This document shows positions 24,378 through 33,034 of a DNA stretch of 64,000 nt, piece by piece; the stretch's first letter is position 1; each line of letters begins with the position of its first letter. The stretch comes from CAUZIR01 sp034421295. GTDB taxonomy: Bacteria > Chloroflexota > Dehalococcoidia > Lucifugimonadales > UBA2962. A program made the translations under genes and the position numbers. A model generated the notes under the pieces. The model saw only the letters and a program-made list of their open reading frames with translations. It was not told the origin of the DNA and made no database searches. The stretch covers positions 35,300 to 99,299 of the forward strand of contig DAOUKM010000002.1 of assembly GCA_034421295.1 (NCBI GenBank), in the 5' to 3' direction.

Positions 24378-25964
24378 ATGCTCGATGTTGTGATCGCCGG
24401 GGGGACAGTGGCTGACGGGACCGGGCGATCGGGATTTCCGGCCGATATCGGCGTCTCGGGGGGTCGCATCGTCGCCGTCGGCGACCTGGCGGAGACGCAG
24501 GCCGGGCGCCGGATCGACGCGACCGGCATGACCGTCTCGCCGGGTTTCATCGACACCCACACCCACTCGGAAGGTGACCTGCTCACCGACCCGCAGCATG
24601 CCTACGGCATCTGCCAGGGGATCACCACCGAGCTTCTGGGGATAGACGGGATGTCCTACGCGCCGCTCTCTTCCGTTAACTACCGCGCGTACCGGCGCTG
24701 GCTCAGCGGCCTGCTCGGCCATCCCCCGGAGGATCTGGACATGAGCACGGTCGCCGCGTTTAAGGGCCACTATGATCGCAGGGTGGCCGTGAACACGGCC
24801 TATCTCGTGCCGGCGGCAACCGTTCGGCTCGAGGCGGTCGGCTTTCGCGACGTGCCGCTCTCGGGCGAGTCGATGGCTGCCGCACGGCGGCTGGTCGCAG
24901 AGGGCCTCGGGCATGGAGCCGTGGGGCTTTCGATGGGCAGTGCGTACTATCCGGGCCCGTGGTTCACCACCGATGAACTGGTCGAGCTCTGCGAGGTCGT
25001 TGCCGATCACGGCGCGGTCTTCATGTGCGAGCCGCGCCGCGCCAACCCGGAGAGGGCCTTTGCCGGAGGAGGTGTGGACGAGGCCATCGAGATCGCAAGG
25101 CGATCTGGCGCAAAGCTCCACCTTGCGCACTTTCGCACCTCGGCCGAAGACGCCGGACGAGTGGACGCGCTGATGGAGCCGGTGGACCGTGCAAAGGCGC
25201 TCGGGGTCGACATCACGCTCGACATCTACCCGTATCCGACCGGCTCGTCGATACCGGTCAGCTTCCTCCCGGCCTGGGCCCAGGAGGGCGGTCCTGACGA
25301 GATCCTGGGTCGCCTGAGGGACGCGGCGCTCAGGGACAGGATCGTGGAGCACATCGAGGGAGGATCGGAAATGCCCGCGGTGCTCGAGGACGGGGTGCTC
25401 ACGTTCGTCCGCGGCGCTCCCGACCTGGAGGGACTGACCTTCGCCGATGTGGCCGCGCTGCGGGGCCGATCACCCGCCCGCGCGATCTGCGACCTGCTTG
25501 TCGAGACCGACCTGGCTATCGGCTGGCTGGTCGCCCCGCCCCGCAGCGCCGGGCTCTGGCGACAGGTGAGCCGCGACTGCATGGCCCTGCTGGCCCGGGA
25601 GGACTACATGGTCTGCTCCGATCACACGCCCGCGGGCTCGATGCCCCATCCCCGGTGCTACGGCGCCTTCCCGCGCATCCTGGGCCGGCTGCGGCGCCGG
25701 TTCGGCGATCTGACGGTGGAGCAGGTCATCCACCGCATGACCGCCCGCCCGGCCCGGCGCTTCGGCCTTACGGACAGGGGTGTAATCCGCCGGGGCGCCC
25801 ATGCGGACCTTGTCGTCTTCGATCAGGACCTGGTCATAGACACCGCAACGTATGACGACCCCCGCCAGCGCCCGGTCGGCATTCCGCACGTGGTCGTTAA
25901 CGGCGAGCTTGCCGTTGAGGCCGGCCGGCCGACGGGCGTGCTGGCCGGCAGGGCCGTGCCCTAG
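24378..25964 (+). CDS. D-aminoacylase-like amidohydrolase (N-acyl-D-amino-acid deacylase family), altered metal site
   Basis: A 528-residue amidohydrolase. The N-terminal beta sandwich precedes the HxH motif in GFIDTHTHSEGD. It shares the family pattern GITTELLGIDGMSYAP, where characterised D-aminoacylases have a metal-binding cysteine in the G-N-C-G position and this protein has aspartate. The usual histidine of the T/S-H-x-R motif reads CEPRR here, while HLAHFRT is kept. CSDHTPAGSMPHPRCYGAFPR near the C-terminus matches the catalytic-aspartate region. TGTAAT at 24362 could be a -10 box near the ATG. The substrate may differ from N-acyl-D-amino acids. A paralogue lies at 28854. Confidence 0.85.
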   Translation: MLDVVIAGGTVADGTGRSGFPADIGVSGGRIVAVGDLAETQAGRRIDATGMTVSPGFIDTHTHSEGDLLTDPQHAYGICQGITTELLGIDGMSYAPLSSVNYRAYRRWLSGLLGHPPEDLDMSTVAAFKGHYDRRVAVNTAYLVPAATVRLEAVGFRDVPLSGESMAAARRLVAEGLGHGAVGLSMGSAYYPGPWFTTDELVELCEVVADHGAVFMCEPRRANPERAFAGGGVDEAIEIARRSGAKLHLAHFRTSAEDAGRVDALMEPVDRAKALGVDITLDIYPYPTGSSIPVSFLPAWAQEGGPDEILGRLRDAALRDRIVEHIEGGSEMPAVLEDGVLTFVRGAPDLEGLTFADVAALRGRSPARAICDLLVETDLAIGWLVAPPRSAGLWRQVSRDCMALLAREDYMVCSDHTPAGSMPHPRCYGAFPRILGRLRRRFGDLTVEQVIHRMTARPARRFGLTDRGVIRRGAHADLVVFDQDLVIDTATYDDPRQRPVGIPHVVVNGELAVEAGRPTGVLAGRAVP

Positions 25965-26012
25965 CGGTCCTTAGACGCCTGCTGCCGCGAGCGCCGGAGA
26001 CGTGCCCGGGTG

Positions 26013-26963
26013 CTAGATCCCCAGCAGCCGGACGGCGTTCTGGCCCAGGATGGCCTCCTTCTCCTCCAGGGACAGCACGGGAAGGTCCATCACCTTCTGG
26101 ACGCAGTCGATCGGGTCCCACCATGGAAAGTCGGTGCCGAGCATGACCCTGTCAGGGCCGATGTCCCTGATCAGCCGGGCGAACTGCTCCGCTGTGGGGC
26201 CCCTGCCGATGTCGATCCACTCCATCAGCTCGCAGACGTCGTACATGGCCTGCGGATAGGCCTCGGCAAAGAGCCTGGTCTGGTGCCAGGACCCGTTGCC
26301 CATGTGCGCCATGATCAGCCGCAGGTCGGGGTAGCGTTCGTAGACCGGGGCGAAGGCCCAGGGATCGCCGTACTGGTCCATGACGTGGGAGCTTCCGGAG
26401 TGGGCGACGATGCCAAGGCCCATCTCAAGGCATGCCTCGTAGACGGGCCGCATCCGCGGATCGCCCATGAAAAAGCCCTGGATGACCGAGTGAAGCTTTA
26501 CGCCGCGGGCCCCGTGTCCTTCCACCAGATCCCGCAGGTGCGCTACGTTCTCCTCGGGCGTCATCACGGAGGGGTCGATGTTGACGTAGGGGAGCAGCCT
26601 CGGATGGTCCCTGCCCACCCCGCATGCCCACAGGTTCGACCTGCGCAGGCTGGCGGCGCTCTCTGCGTTGATGGCGTCTATTCGCCGGCCCCGCTCTTGC
26701 TCCGAGAGGCCCTGTGGCAGGGCGGCTATCCGGTCGTGGCGAAACAGGAGAGACGGCTCGAAGTGGACGAAGATAGCACGGTCGGCACCCGCCTCGTCAA
26801 GAGCCGCGATGCCGTCCTCGGGGTCTCCCCCGTACCTGCCGTACTTGGGGAGCCTGCCGCCGGCCTTAAACTCCCACCCGTCGTACATCTCGACGTACTT
26901 ACGGCCCTCGTCCTTGGTGGGGTAAAGGTGCATGTGGGTGTCTATGATCAGTGGGTCCGCCAT
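26013..26963 (-). CDS. Amidohydrolase-2 family metal-dependent hydrolase or decarboxylase
   Basis: A 316-residue TIM-barrel protein of the amidohydrolase-2 (ACMSD-like) family. Visible are IIDTHMHLYP (HxH-type site), ARGVKLHSVIQGFFMGDPRMRPVYEA, GIVAHSG, LIMAHMGNG and the terminal MLGTDFPWWD aspartate motif. Such enzymes hydrolyse or decarboxylate carboxylic acids; the substrate is not predictable. It is followed on the minus strand by no close gene and preceded by the flavin oxidoreductase gene, 57 bases upstream, so the HPP-LLM-amidohydrolase run may be an operon. Confidence 0.88.
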   Translation of the reverse strand: MADPLIIDTHMHLYPTKDEGRKYVEMYDGWEFKAGGRLPKYGRYGGDPEDGIAALDEAGADRAIFVHFEPSLLFRHDRIAALPQGLSEQERGRRIDAINAESAASLRRSNLWACGVGRDHPRLLPYVNIDPSVMTPEENVAHLRDLVEGHGARGVKLHSVIQGFFMGDPRMRPVYEACLEMGLGIVAHSGSSHVMDQYGDPWAFAPVYERYPDLRLIMAHMGNGSWHQTRLFAEAYPQAMYDVCELMEWIDIGRGPTAEQFARLIRDIGPDRVMLGTDFPWWDPIDCVQKVMDLPVLSLEEKEAILGQNAVRLLGI

Positions 26964-27020
26964 GTCGGTAAGCTCCTTTCTGCTCTCCCGGATCTCGCGT
27001 CCGGCGCGATCGGGGAGGCG

Positions 27021-28121
27021 TCACGGGGTCAGGTCGGCCAGCCGGGGCATCACCTCGGTCTTGAGCAGCGTCAGGGTCCGGCGAAAGCCCTCGGGGTCGT
27101 CTGCATGGTCAAGCACCATCGCTAGCAGGACCCCGAAACCCCCCGAGATCTCGTGCAGCTCCCTGATCTTCGCCGCAACGGTGTCGGGAGAGCCCACCAG
27201 CCAGGAGTGATCGAGGATGTAGTCCAGGGTCACCGCATCGTCCGGCACCGACTCGTCGTGCTTCATGCTGGCTACTATCGGCTGTGGGCCGGAGGACCAG
27301 AACGGGTAGAGGTACTCTTCCCAGGCGCGCCACAGCATGCCCTCCCGGGCCTGCCTGCGGGCCTCCTCATCGGTGTCGGCAATCCAGACGTCCCGGACCA
27401 CTCTCCACTCGCTGCGCGGCGGCGGCCTGCGTCCGGCCTCGGCTGCGCCCTCGGCCATCACCCCCCACTGGGATGCAAGGTACGCCGCGCCCAGGCCCAG
27501 GGTCAGGGGTATGTATCCACGCTCTCCCGCCATCTTCAGTGTTGCCGAACGGGGGCTGCCCGCGGCGACGGCGATGGGCGGATGGGGCCGGGTGAACGGA
27601 GCGCAGTTGATCTTGAGCTTCGCCCAGGCAAGCTCCTCGGGGCCCGGCACGCTGACGTTCCAGAACCTGCCCCGGAACTCCTCGGGACCCTCCGTTCGCC
27701 AGAGCATGAGCATGATGTCCAGTGCCTCGCGGAACATCTCCCTGTGCTCACCACCGTCATAATCGACATCGAAGAGGGCGACGTCGCTGGGCAGGCCGCC
27801 GGAGCCGACGCCCACCATGAACCGGCCCTGGGCCAGGTGATCAAGGTACGCGGCGCGGTGGGCTAGGTCCACCGGATGGTGGAAGGGCAGCAGGTAGACC
27901 CCGGTGCCGAGCCTGATCCTGTCAGTCCGCTGAAGGGCCTGGGCGATGATCATCTCGGCCGTCGGCAGCGGCTCCCACTCCGAGGCGAAGTGTTCCCCGA
28001 TCCAGGCCTCGACGTATCCGAGCTCCTCGCCGAGCTCGATGGCGGCGAGGTCCCATCGGTGGGCGTCTAGCTTGGAGCGCTCGGGCGGGTGATTGCCCAT
28101 GAGCATCAGCCCAGCCTTCAA
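27021..28121 (-). CDS. LLM-class flavin-dependent oxidoreductase
   Basis: A 366-residue luciferase-like monooxygenase. Landmarks are YVEAWIGEHFASEWEP, IRLGTGVYLLPFHHPVDLAHRAAYLDHL, GRFMVGVGSGGLPSD, and PHPPIAVAAGSPRSATLKMAGERGYIPL. The start is TTG at 28121: GGAGG lies five bases upstream, the first residues KAGLMLMGN fit the family, and the codon overlaps the stop of the HPP gene (TTGA). A longer in-frame extension to 28283 is rejected. It resembles the enzyme at 47508 (both have YVEAW-I-EHF and VDLAHR/FQLAHR patterns). Confidence 0.9.
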   Translation of the reverse strand: MKAGLMLMGNHPPERSKLDAHRWDLAAIELGEELGYVEAWIGEHFASEWEPLPTAEMIIAQALQRTDRIRLGTGVYLLPFHHPVDLAHRAAYLDHLAQGRFMVGVGSGGLPSDVALFDVDYDGGEHREMFREALDIMLMLWRTEGPEEFRGRFWNVSVPGPEELAWAKLKINCAPFTRPHPPIAVAAGSPRSATLKMAGERGYIPLTLGLGAAYLASQWGVMAEGAAEAGRRPPPRSEWRVVRDVWIADTDEEARRQAREGMLWRAWEEYLYPFWSSGPQPIVASMKHDESVPDDAVTLDYILDHSWLVGSPDTVAAKIRELHEISGGFGVLLAMVLDHADDPEGFRRTLTLLKTEVMPRLADLTP

Positions 28122-28666
28122 AGGTGCCTCCAGCCCAAGGTTGGCGGAAATATAGCACGGCGGCCCTGGGGATCGGCCAGGCACTCCGATCGCGCAGGAG
28201 CGCAGCGCAAGACAAACGCGGTGCCGATCAGGATGAAGGCCACGGACGACCAGCTCCAGCCTCCCAGCGCCAGCGCGAGGCATGTCGCCGCAGCCGGTGG
28301 GTGCTCGGTGTCGGTCACCACCATGACGAAGGTCCCGAGCCCTACGGCGCCGCAGGCGACCAGGCCCCAGATGATCCTGCTCTGATCGATCGCGCCGTCA
28401 AGGCCCTGTATGGCGGCGACTCCCGCGAACGCCGCCCCGGCCAGTACGCCGACGACGTGGCCGCCGATCACCCTCCGGGTCTGGGAGGCAACGCTGTGGG
28501 GGATCGCGAACACGATGAACGCCGTGGAGGCTATCGTCACCATTACGGCCCCTGGAACCACGGCTCCCTCGACCGCCAGCAGCGCGAACAGGGTTGCCGC
28601 CACCAGCCCTGTCTGGAGCAGGTAGCTGCCCTTGCGGCGACCTAGGTTTTCGTCAAACAGCCGCAT
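28118..28666 (-). CDS. HPP-family integral membrane protein
   Basis: A 182-residue protein with four or five predicted membrane helices. The motif TEHPPAAATCLALALGG is the HPP-family signature, and MRLFDENLGRRKGSYLLQTG is a typical N-terminus. Distant family members are linked to nitrite transport in plastids, but bacterial functions are unclear. ATG 28666 is preferred because an AGGA precedes it and the family N-terminus begins there; a start at 28702 is possible. Its stop overlaps the start of the flavin oxidoreductase gene, implying coupled translation. Confidence 0.82.
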   Translation of the reverse strand: MRLFDENLGRRKGSYLLQTGLVAATLFALLAVEGAVVPGAVMVTIASTAFIVFAIPHSVASQTRRVIGGHVVGVLAGAAFAGVAAIQGLDGAIDQSRIIWGLVACGAVGLGTFVMVVTDTEHPPAAATCLALALGGWSWSSVAFILIGTAFVLRCAPARSECLADPQGRRAIFPPTLGWRHL

Positions 28667-28853
28667 CGTCCTAGGGACGAAGATACGACAGTTCTCCGGC
28701 ATACGCGAACGGCATCAATCTCCCGGTCCGGGGGACGACTCCGCAGTGGTGACCTAGAGCCGCCTGACGGGCAGGAGAGTTGTTGACCGGAGTACCGCCC
28801 GCCCGTAACCTGACTGCCTAGTTCGGCACTTAAGGGCAGGGGAGACTGTAGCG

Positions 28854-30422
28854 ATGCTCGATCTTCTTATCAAAGGCGGCCTGGTCCTCGACGGAGCCGG
28901 CAATCCCGGCCAGTACCTGGCCGTGGGCGTGCGCGACAACCAGATCGAGGTGCTGCGCGGGGACGTCTCGGAGATCGAGGCCGCCCGGACCATTGACGCG
29001 TCCGGCAAGGTGGTGAGCCCCGGCTTCATCGATGTGCACGCCCACTCGGCCCTAGCCATCCTGGCCGACCCCGAACACATGCCAAAGGTGCACCAGGGCA
29101 TTACCACCGAGCTGATCGGCATCGACGGCAACTCCTACGCCCCGTTCCGGGATCCGGCCGATCTCGACCGGATGATCCGGCTAAACTCGGGCCTAGAGGG
29201 CGACCCCGAGCTGCCGGGCCGCTGGAGCACAGTGTCCGAGTACCTGGACATGTTCGACGGGTCGGTGGCGGTCAACATCGCCTACATCGTGGGCAATTCG
29301 CCCCTGCGCGTCGGGGCGATTGGATGGGACAGGCAGGACGCCGACCGCAGGCAGATGGAGGACCAGAAGGCGATACTGAGGGAGGCGATGGCCGAGGGGG
29401 CGTTCGGGATATCGACCGGCCTCGACTACGCGCCGGGCAACTACGCCGACACCGATGAGCTTGTAGAACTCTCCAGGGAGGCCGCCCGGCTCGGGGGCTT
29501 TTACCACACGCACGTGCGCTACCGTCTCGGGGACAGGTATCTTGACCCGTTCAGGGAGGCCATCGAGATCGGTCGTCGGTCGGGGATCCCGATCCACCTG
29601 ACCCACATGTTTCGCCGCAACAGCAACCCGGGAGGGCTGGACCAGATATTCGACCTGGTGGAGTCGGCGCGAGCCGAGGGCATGGACGTCACATTCGATT
29701 GCTTTCCCTACCAGTACGGGGGAACGCGCATCCTCATCGTGTTTCCCGACTGGGCGCACGAAGGTGGACCGGAAAAGATAAAGCAGGTCCTAGCCTCCGA
29801 GGAGGGCAGGGAGAGGCTCCGCAGGGAGGTGGTCCCCCGCAGCCTGGGCTGGGACGAGATGTGGCTCACCTACTTTAAGAGCCCGGCCAACAAGGTCTAC
29901 GAGGGCAAGTCGGTCGAATTGGTGGCCGAGATGCGAAAGCAGCACCCGGTGGACGCCCTCTGCGACCTGCTCCTCGAGGAAGACCTGCGCGTCTCATATT
30001 TCGCCGACGCCGTCGACGCCCGCACCATCCCGGACCTCGTCGCACATCCGCTGTACATGGTCGGAAGCGACGCCCTGCTCATCGGGGATTTCCCTCCGCC
30101 GATGGGGTACGGCTGCTTTCCTGTGATCCTCGCCGAGATAGTGCGTGAGCAGGGAAGGCTGTCGCTCACAGAGGCGATCCGCAAGATGACGTCGTATCCC
30201 GCCCTCAGGGTCGGCATCCGGGACCGGGGCCTGATAAGGGACGGACTGAAGGCCGACCTGGTGGTCTTCGACCCCGACGAGATAAGGGCTCACGCCACGC
30301 GCCGCAGGCCCAAGGAGCTTTCGACCGGGGTGGAATACGTTATCGTCAACGGCCAGGTCGTCATAGACCGGGGACGGCACACCGGCGCATTGCCAGGTCG
30401 TGCGCTGAGAAAGGGCGGCTGA
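28854..30422 (+). CDS. D-aminoacylase-like amidohydrolase (N-acyl-D-amino-acid deacylase family)
   Basis: A 522-residue amidohydrolase, paralogous to the one at 24378. HxH is in GFIDVHAHSALAIL. In GITTELIGIDGNSYAP the family's metal-binding cysteine is again replaced by aspartate. Unlike the paralogue it keeps FYTHVRY, with the histidine, and IPIHLTHMFR. The C-terminal region has YMVGSDALLIGDFPPPMGYGCFPVILAE. It would deacylate or hydrolyse an amide or cyclic amide outside well-known substrates. The ATG has GGGGAGA upstream. The genes after it run in the same direction. Confidence 0.86.
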   Translation: MLDLLIKGGLVLDGAGNPGQYLAVGVRDNQIEVLRGDVSEIEAARTIDASGKVVSPGFIDVHAHSALAILADPEHMPKVHQGITTELIGIDGNSYAPFRDPADLDRMIRLNSGLEGDPELPGRWSTVSEYLDMFDGSVAVNIAYIVGNSPLRVGAIGWDRQDADRRQMEDQKAILREAMAEGAFGISTGLDYAPGNYADTDELVELSREAARLGGFYHTHVRYRLGDRYLDPFREAIEIGRRSGIPIHLTHMFRRNSNPGGLDQIFDLVESARAEGMDVTFDCFPYQYGGTRILIVFPDWAHEGGPEKIKQVLASEEGRERLRREVVPRSLGWDEMWLTYFKSPANKVYEGKSVELVAEMRKQHPVDALCDLLLEEDLRVSYFADAVDARTIPDLVAHPLYMVGSDALLIGDFPPPMGYGCFPVILAEIVREQGRLSLTEAIRKMTSYPALRVGIRDRGLIRDGLKADLVVFDPDEIRAHATRRRPKELSTGVEYVIVNGQVVIDRGRHTGALPGRALRKGG

Positions 30423-30504
30423 CGAGGGGGATGTCCGACCGGGCATTCAGGGAGCGCGGACTCGATTGCGCCCCTTTGAAGCCTCCCGTTATGCTAGTTT
30501 CGCA

Positions 30505-30759
30505 GTGACTCGTGAGCAGCTGATACAACTGCTGGACGGCCCGCTTTCCTGGGCGCTCGTCGGCTTTTTCCTGGGCTTCGGTATCGGGGCGACGGCGGCA
30601 TCGGTCTGGCCCGTTGCGATAGGACTGCTGGGGTACCTCGTCTACCTCGGCCTTCACGGCCCCGCCCGGCCGGGTAGTGAGACCCGCCTGTCCACCACCG
30701 GCCCCGCGCTCCTCATGTCGTGGATGCTCGGGGTCGTGGTCAACGGCTGGGCATTCTAG
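30505..30759 (+). CDS. Small membrane protein of unknown function
   Basis: An 84-residue hydrophobic protein if started at GTG 30505 (VTREQLIQLLDGPLS), or 97 residues from the longer frame at 30466. Helices are predicted at LSWALVGFFLGFGIGA, ASVWPVAIGLLGYLVYLGL and LLMSWMLGVVVNGW. No family is recognised. A TATGCT -10-like box at 30490-30495 would start transcription very close to the GTG. It ends nine bases before the expected first codon of lutA, so it is probably the first gene of the lut operon. Confidence 0.6.
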   Translation: MTREQLIQLLDGPLSWALVGFFLGFGIGATAASVWPVAIGLLGYLVYLGLHGPARPGSETRLSTTGPALLMSWMLGVVVNGWAF

Positions 30760-30768
30760 GGCGGTCCC

Positions 30769-31515
30769 ATCCCGGTCGACCTGTTCGTCACCTGCGTCGT
30801 GGACCGGTTCTGGCCGGAGGTGGGCGAGAGCACAGTCCGGGTCCTGCGTTCACTCGGGATCGACGTGCGCTTTCGGGAGGCCCAGACCTGCTGCGGACAG
30901 CCGGCCTTTAATTCCGGCTACTGGTCGGAGGCAAAGCCGCTGGCACGCAGCCTCCTGAGGCTCTTTGCGGACAGCGAGCAGGTGGTGGTGCCGTCCGGCT
31001 CGTGCGCTAGCATGATCCGCGTTTTCTACCCGGAGCTTTTCCACGACGATGCAGAGGATCTCGCCGCCGCAAGGGCCCTTGCGCCACGCGTCTTCGAGCT
31101 CTCCGAATACCTGGTCGAAGTGGTTAGGGCCCACAAGCTAAAGGCACCGCTGCGGCCAGGCGAGAAGAGGCAGGTGACCTACCACGAGGCCTGCCACCTC
31201 AGGCGCGAGCTGGGCGCGACCACGCAGGCCCGCTCGCTGCTCAAGTCGCTTCCCGGTGTGGACCTGGTAGAGATGGACCAGGCCGAGGTTTGCTGCGGGT
31301 TCGGGGGCACATTTGCGGTCAAATACGCCGACATCTCCGGTGCGATGCTCAGGGACAAGGTTGAGCGAATCGAGGCGAGCGGCGCGGACATCGTCACCGC
31401 CTGTGACGCCAGCTGCCTGATGCATATCTCGGGCGGACTGGAAAAGGCCGGCAAAACCGCTCGCGCGATGCACCTCGCGCAGCTTGTCGACGAACATCTG
31501 ACAGGCGGCGGATGA
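30769..31515 (+). CDS. lutA: Lactate utilization protein A (LutA/YkgE), Fe-S protein with a non-standard start codon
   Basis: Part of the LutABC iron-sulfur complex that oxidises L-lactate to pyruvate. The two CCG motifs are present: QTCCGQPAFNSGY and EVCCGFGGTF, together with the conserved PSGSCASM and YHEACHLRRELG. The frame is open only after TAG 30757, and the first ATG, GTG or TTG is GTG 30799, which would remove the conserved DLFVTC. The family N-terminus M-x-V-x-LFVTC aligns exactly with I-P-V-D-LFVTC, putting ATC at 30769 in the start position, five bases after AGGGCGG. Either ATC is used or a G was read as C. Function call is strong; the start is unusual. Confidence 0.87.
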   Translation: MPVDLFVTCVVDRFWPEVGESTVRVLRSLGIDVRFREAQTCCGQPAFNSGYWSEAKPLARSLLRLFADSEQVVVPSGSCASMIRVFYPELFHDDAEDLAAARALAPRVFELSEYLVEVVRAHKLKAPLRPGEKRQVTYHEACHLRRELGATTQARSLLKSLPGVDLVEMDQAEVCCGFGGTFAVKYADISGAMLRDKVERIEASGADIVTACDASCLMHISGGLEKAGKTARAMHLAQLVDEHLTGGG

Positions 31516-31600
31516 GACCCCGAACCGGCCCGGCACCGAACGTAGCTGACCGGCCTGAGGATGGCCGGCTTCGGTTAGGCGAGCAAAGGGTCAGTCTGGC

Positions 31601-33034
31601 TTGAGGCCTAACACTAGGGAGTTCAACCGGGGCGCTGCGGTCGCGATCGGCGACGAGAAGATCCAGCGCAGCCTCCTGGGCCTGTACGAGGGCTTTCACA
31701 GGTCCCGCGAGGTGGCCGCGGCCGACACACCCGGGTGGGAGGACCTGCGGGAGCGCGCAAGGCGGGTAAAGACCCACACCATCGAAAACCTCGACCGCTA
31801 CCTTCAGCTGTTCGAGGAGCGCGTCACCGAGATGGGCGGCATCGTCCGCTTTGCCGCAGACGCTGAGGCTGCCAACCGTTACGTCCTGGATCTTGCGAAG
31901 GCCAGGGGCGTTCGCACCGTCGTAAAGAGCAAGTCGATGGTCTCGGAGGAGATGGGCCTCAACGAACGCCTTGGAGCGGCTGGCATAGAGTCGGTGGAAA
32001 CCGACCTGGGCGAGTACGTGATCCAGCTGGCGCAGGAGGCACCCTTCCACATCGTCGCCCCGGCCATCCACAAGGATCGCCACGACGTGTCCGAGCTGTT
32101 TCACCGAAGGCTTGGAACCGAGCGGATCGAGGACATACAGGAGCTGGGCAGGCAGACGCGCCGCCAGCTCAGGGACAAGTTCATCATCGCCGACATGGGG
32201 ATAACCGGGGCCAACTTCATGGTGGCCGAGACGGGTACCCTGGTACTGGTAACCAACGAGGGCAACGGCCGCATGTCGACCTCGATGCCCCGCATCCACG
32301 TTGCTCTGGCCGGGATGGAGCGGGTGGTCCCCTCGATGGAGGACATGGGAATGTTCCTGAGGCTACTGATCCGGTCGGCCACGGGGCAGCGGATCAGTAG
32401 CTACGTCACGCTGGTGAACGGACTGCGGCGGCCCTCCGATGAGGACGGTCCCGAGGAGTTCCACATCGTCATAGTCGACAACGGTAGGTCTCGTATGCTC
32501 GCCGACCCCGAGCTGCGTGAGGCTCTCAACTGCATCCGGTGCGGTGCGTGCCTCAATGCCTGTCCGGTCTACCGTAAGGTGGGCGGTCACTCGTACGGCT
32601 ACGTCTACCCGGGCCCGATCGGCGCAATCGTCACCCCGATGCTCACCGGCCTCGGTGATGCGAAGGATCTGCCCTTTGCATCGAGCCTGTGCGGTGCGTG
32701 CCGGGAAGCATGTCCGGTCAAGATCAACATCCCTCGCATGCTGCTGACACTTCGCCGCGACCTTGTGGAGGGCTCGGACCATACGGACCGGAGGGCAGGC
32801 CCGGTGCTCGAGCGCGCCGTGTTTAAGGTATGGAAGCGTCTTTTCGGCGATAACCGGCTGCTTGGGCTGGCGCTTCGAATCGGCCGGCTGATGCAGATGC
32901 CGCTCGTGCGTCGCGGTTCGATACGCTGGCTGCCCTCCCCGGTGTCGGGCTGGACGCGGCACCGCACCCTCCGGCCGCTGCCAGCCCGCTCGTTCAGGGA
33001 CCGCTGGAGTTCCTACCTGAGGGACGGAGAATGA
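31601..33034 (+). CDS. lutB: Lactate utilization protein B (LutB/YkgF), iron-sulfur protein
   Basis: A 477-residue protein with an N-terminal DUF162-like domain (VRTVVKSKSMVSEEMGLNERL and FIIADMGITGANFMVAETGTLVLV) and two C-terminal [4Fe-4S] motifs: CIRCGACLNACPVY and CGACREACPVKI. This is the LutB arrangement. TTG at 31601 is the start, with AAAGGG upstream. An imperfect CCGGCC/GGCCGG hairpin lies in the 85-base gap after lutA. The stop overlaps lutC by four bases. The complex is expected in the cytoplasm near the membrane, passing electrons to the respiratory chain. Confidence 0.95.
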   Translation: MRPNTREFNRGAAVAIGDEKIQRSLLGLYEGFHRSREVAAADTPGWEDLRERARRVKTHTIENLDRYLQLFEERVTEMGGIVRFAADAEAANRYVLDLAKARGVRTVVKSKSMVSEEMGLNERLGAAGIESVETDLGEYVIQLAQEAPFHIVAPAIHKDRHDVSELFHRRLGTERIEDIQELGRQTRRQLRDKFIIADMGITGANFMVAETGTLVLVTNEGNGRMSTSMPRIHVALAGMERVVPSMEDMGMFLRLLIRSATGQRISSYVTLVNGLRRPSDEDGPEEFHIVIVDNGRSRMLADPELREALNCIRCGACLNACPVYRKVGGHSYGYVYPGPIGAIVTPMLTGLGDAKDLPFASSLCGACREACPVKINIPRMLLTLRRDLVEGSDHTDRRAGPVLERAVFKVWKRLFGDNRLLGLALRIGRLMQMPLVRRGSIRWLPSPVSGWTRHRTLRPLPARSFRDRWSSYLRDGE

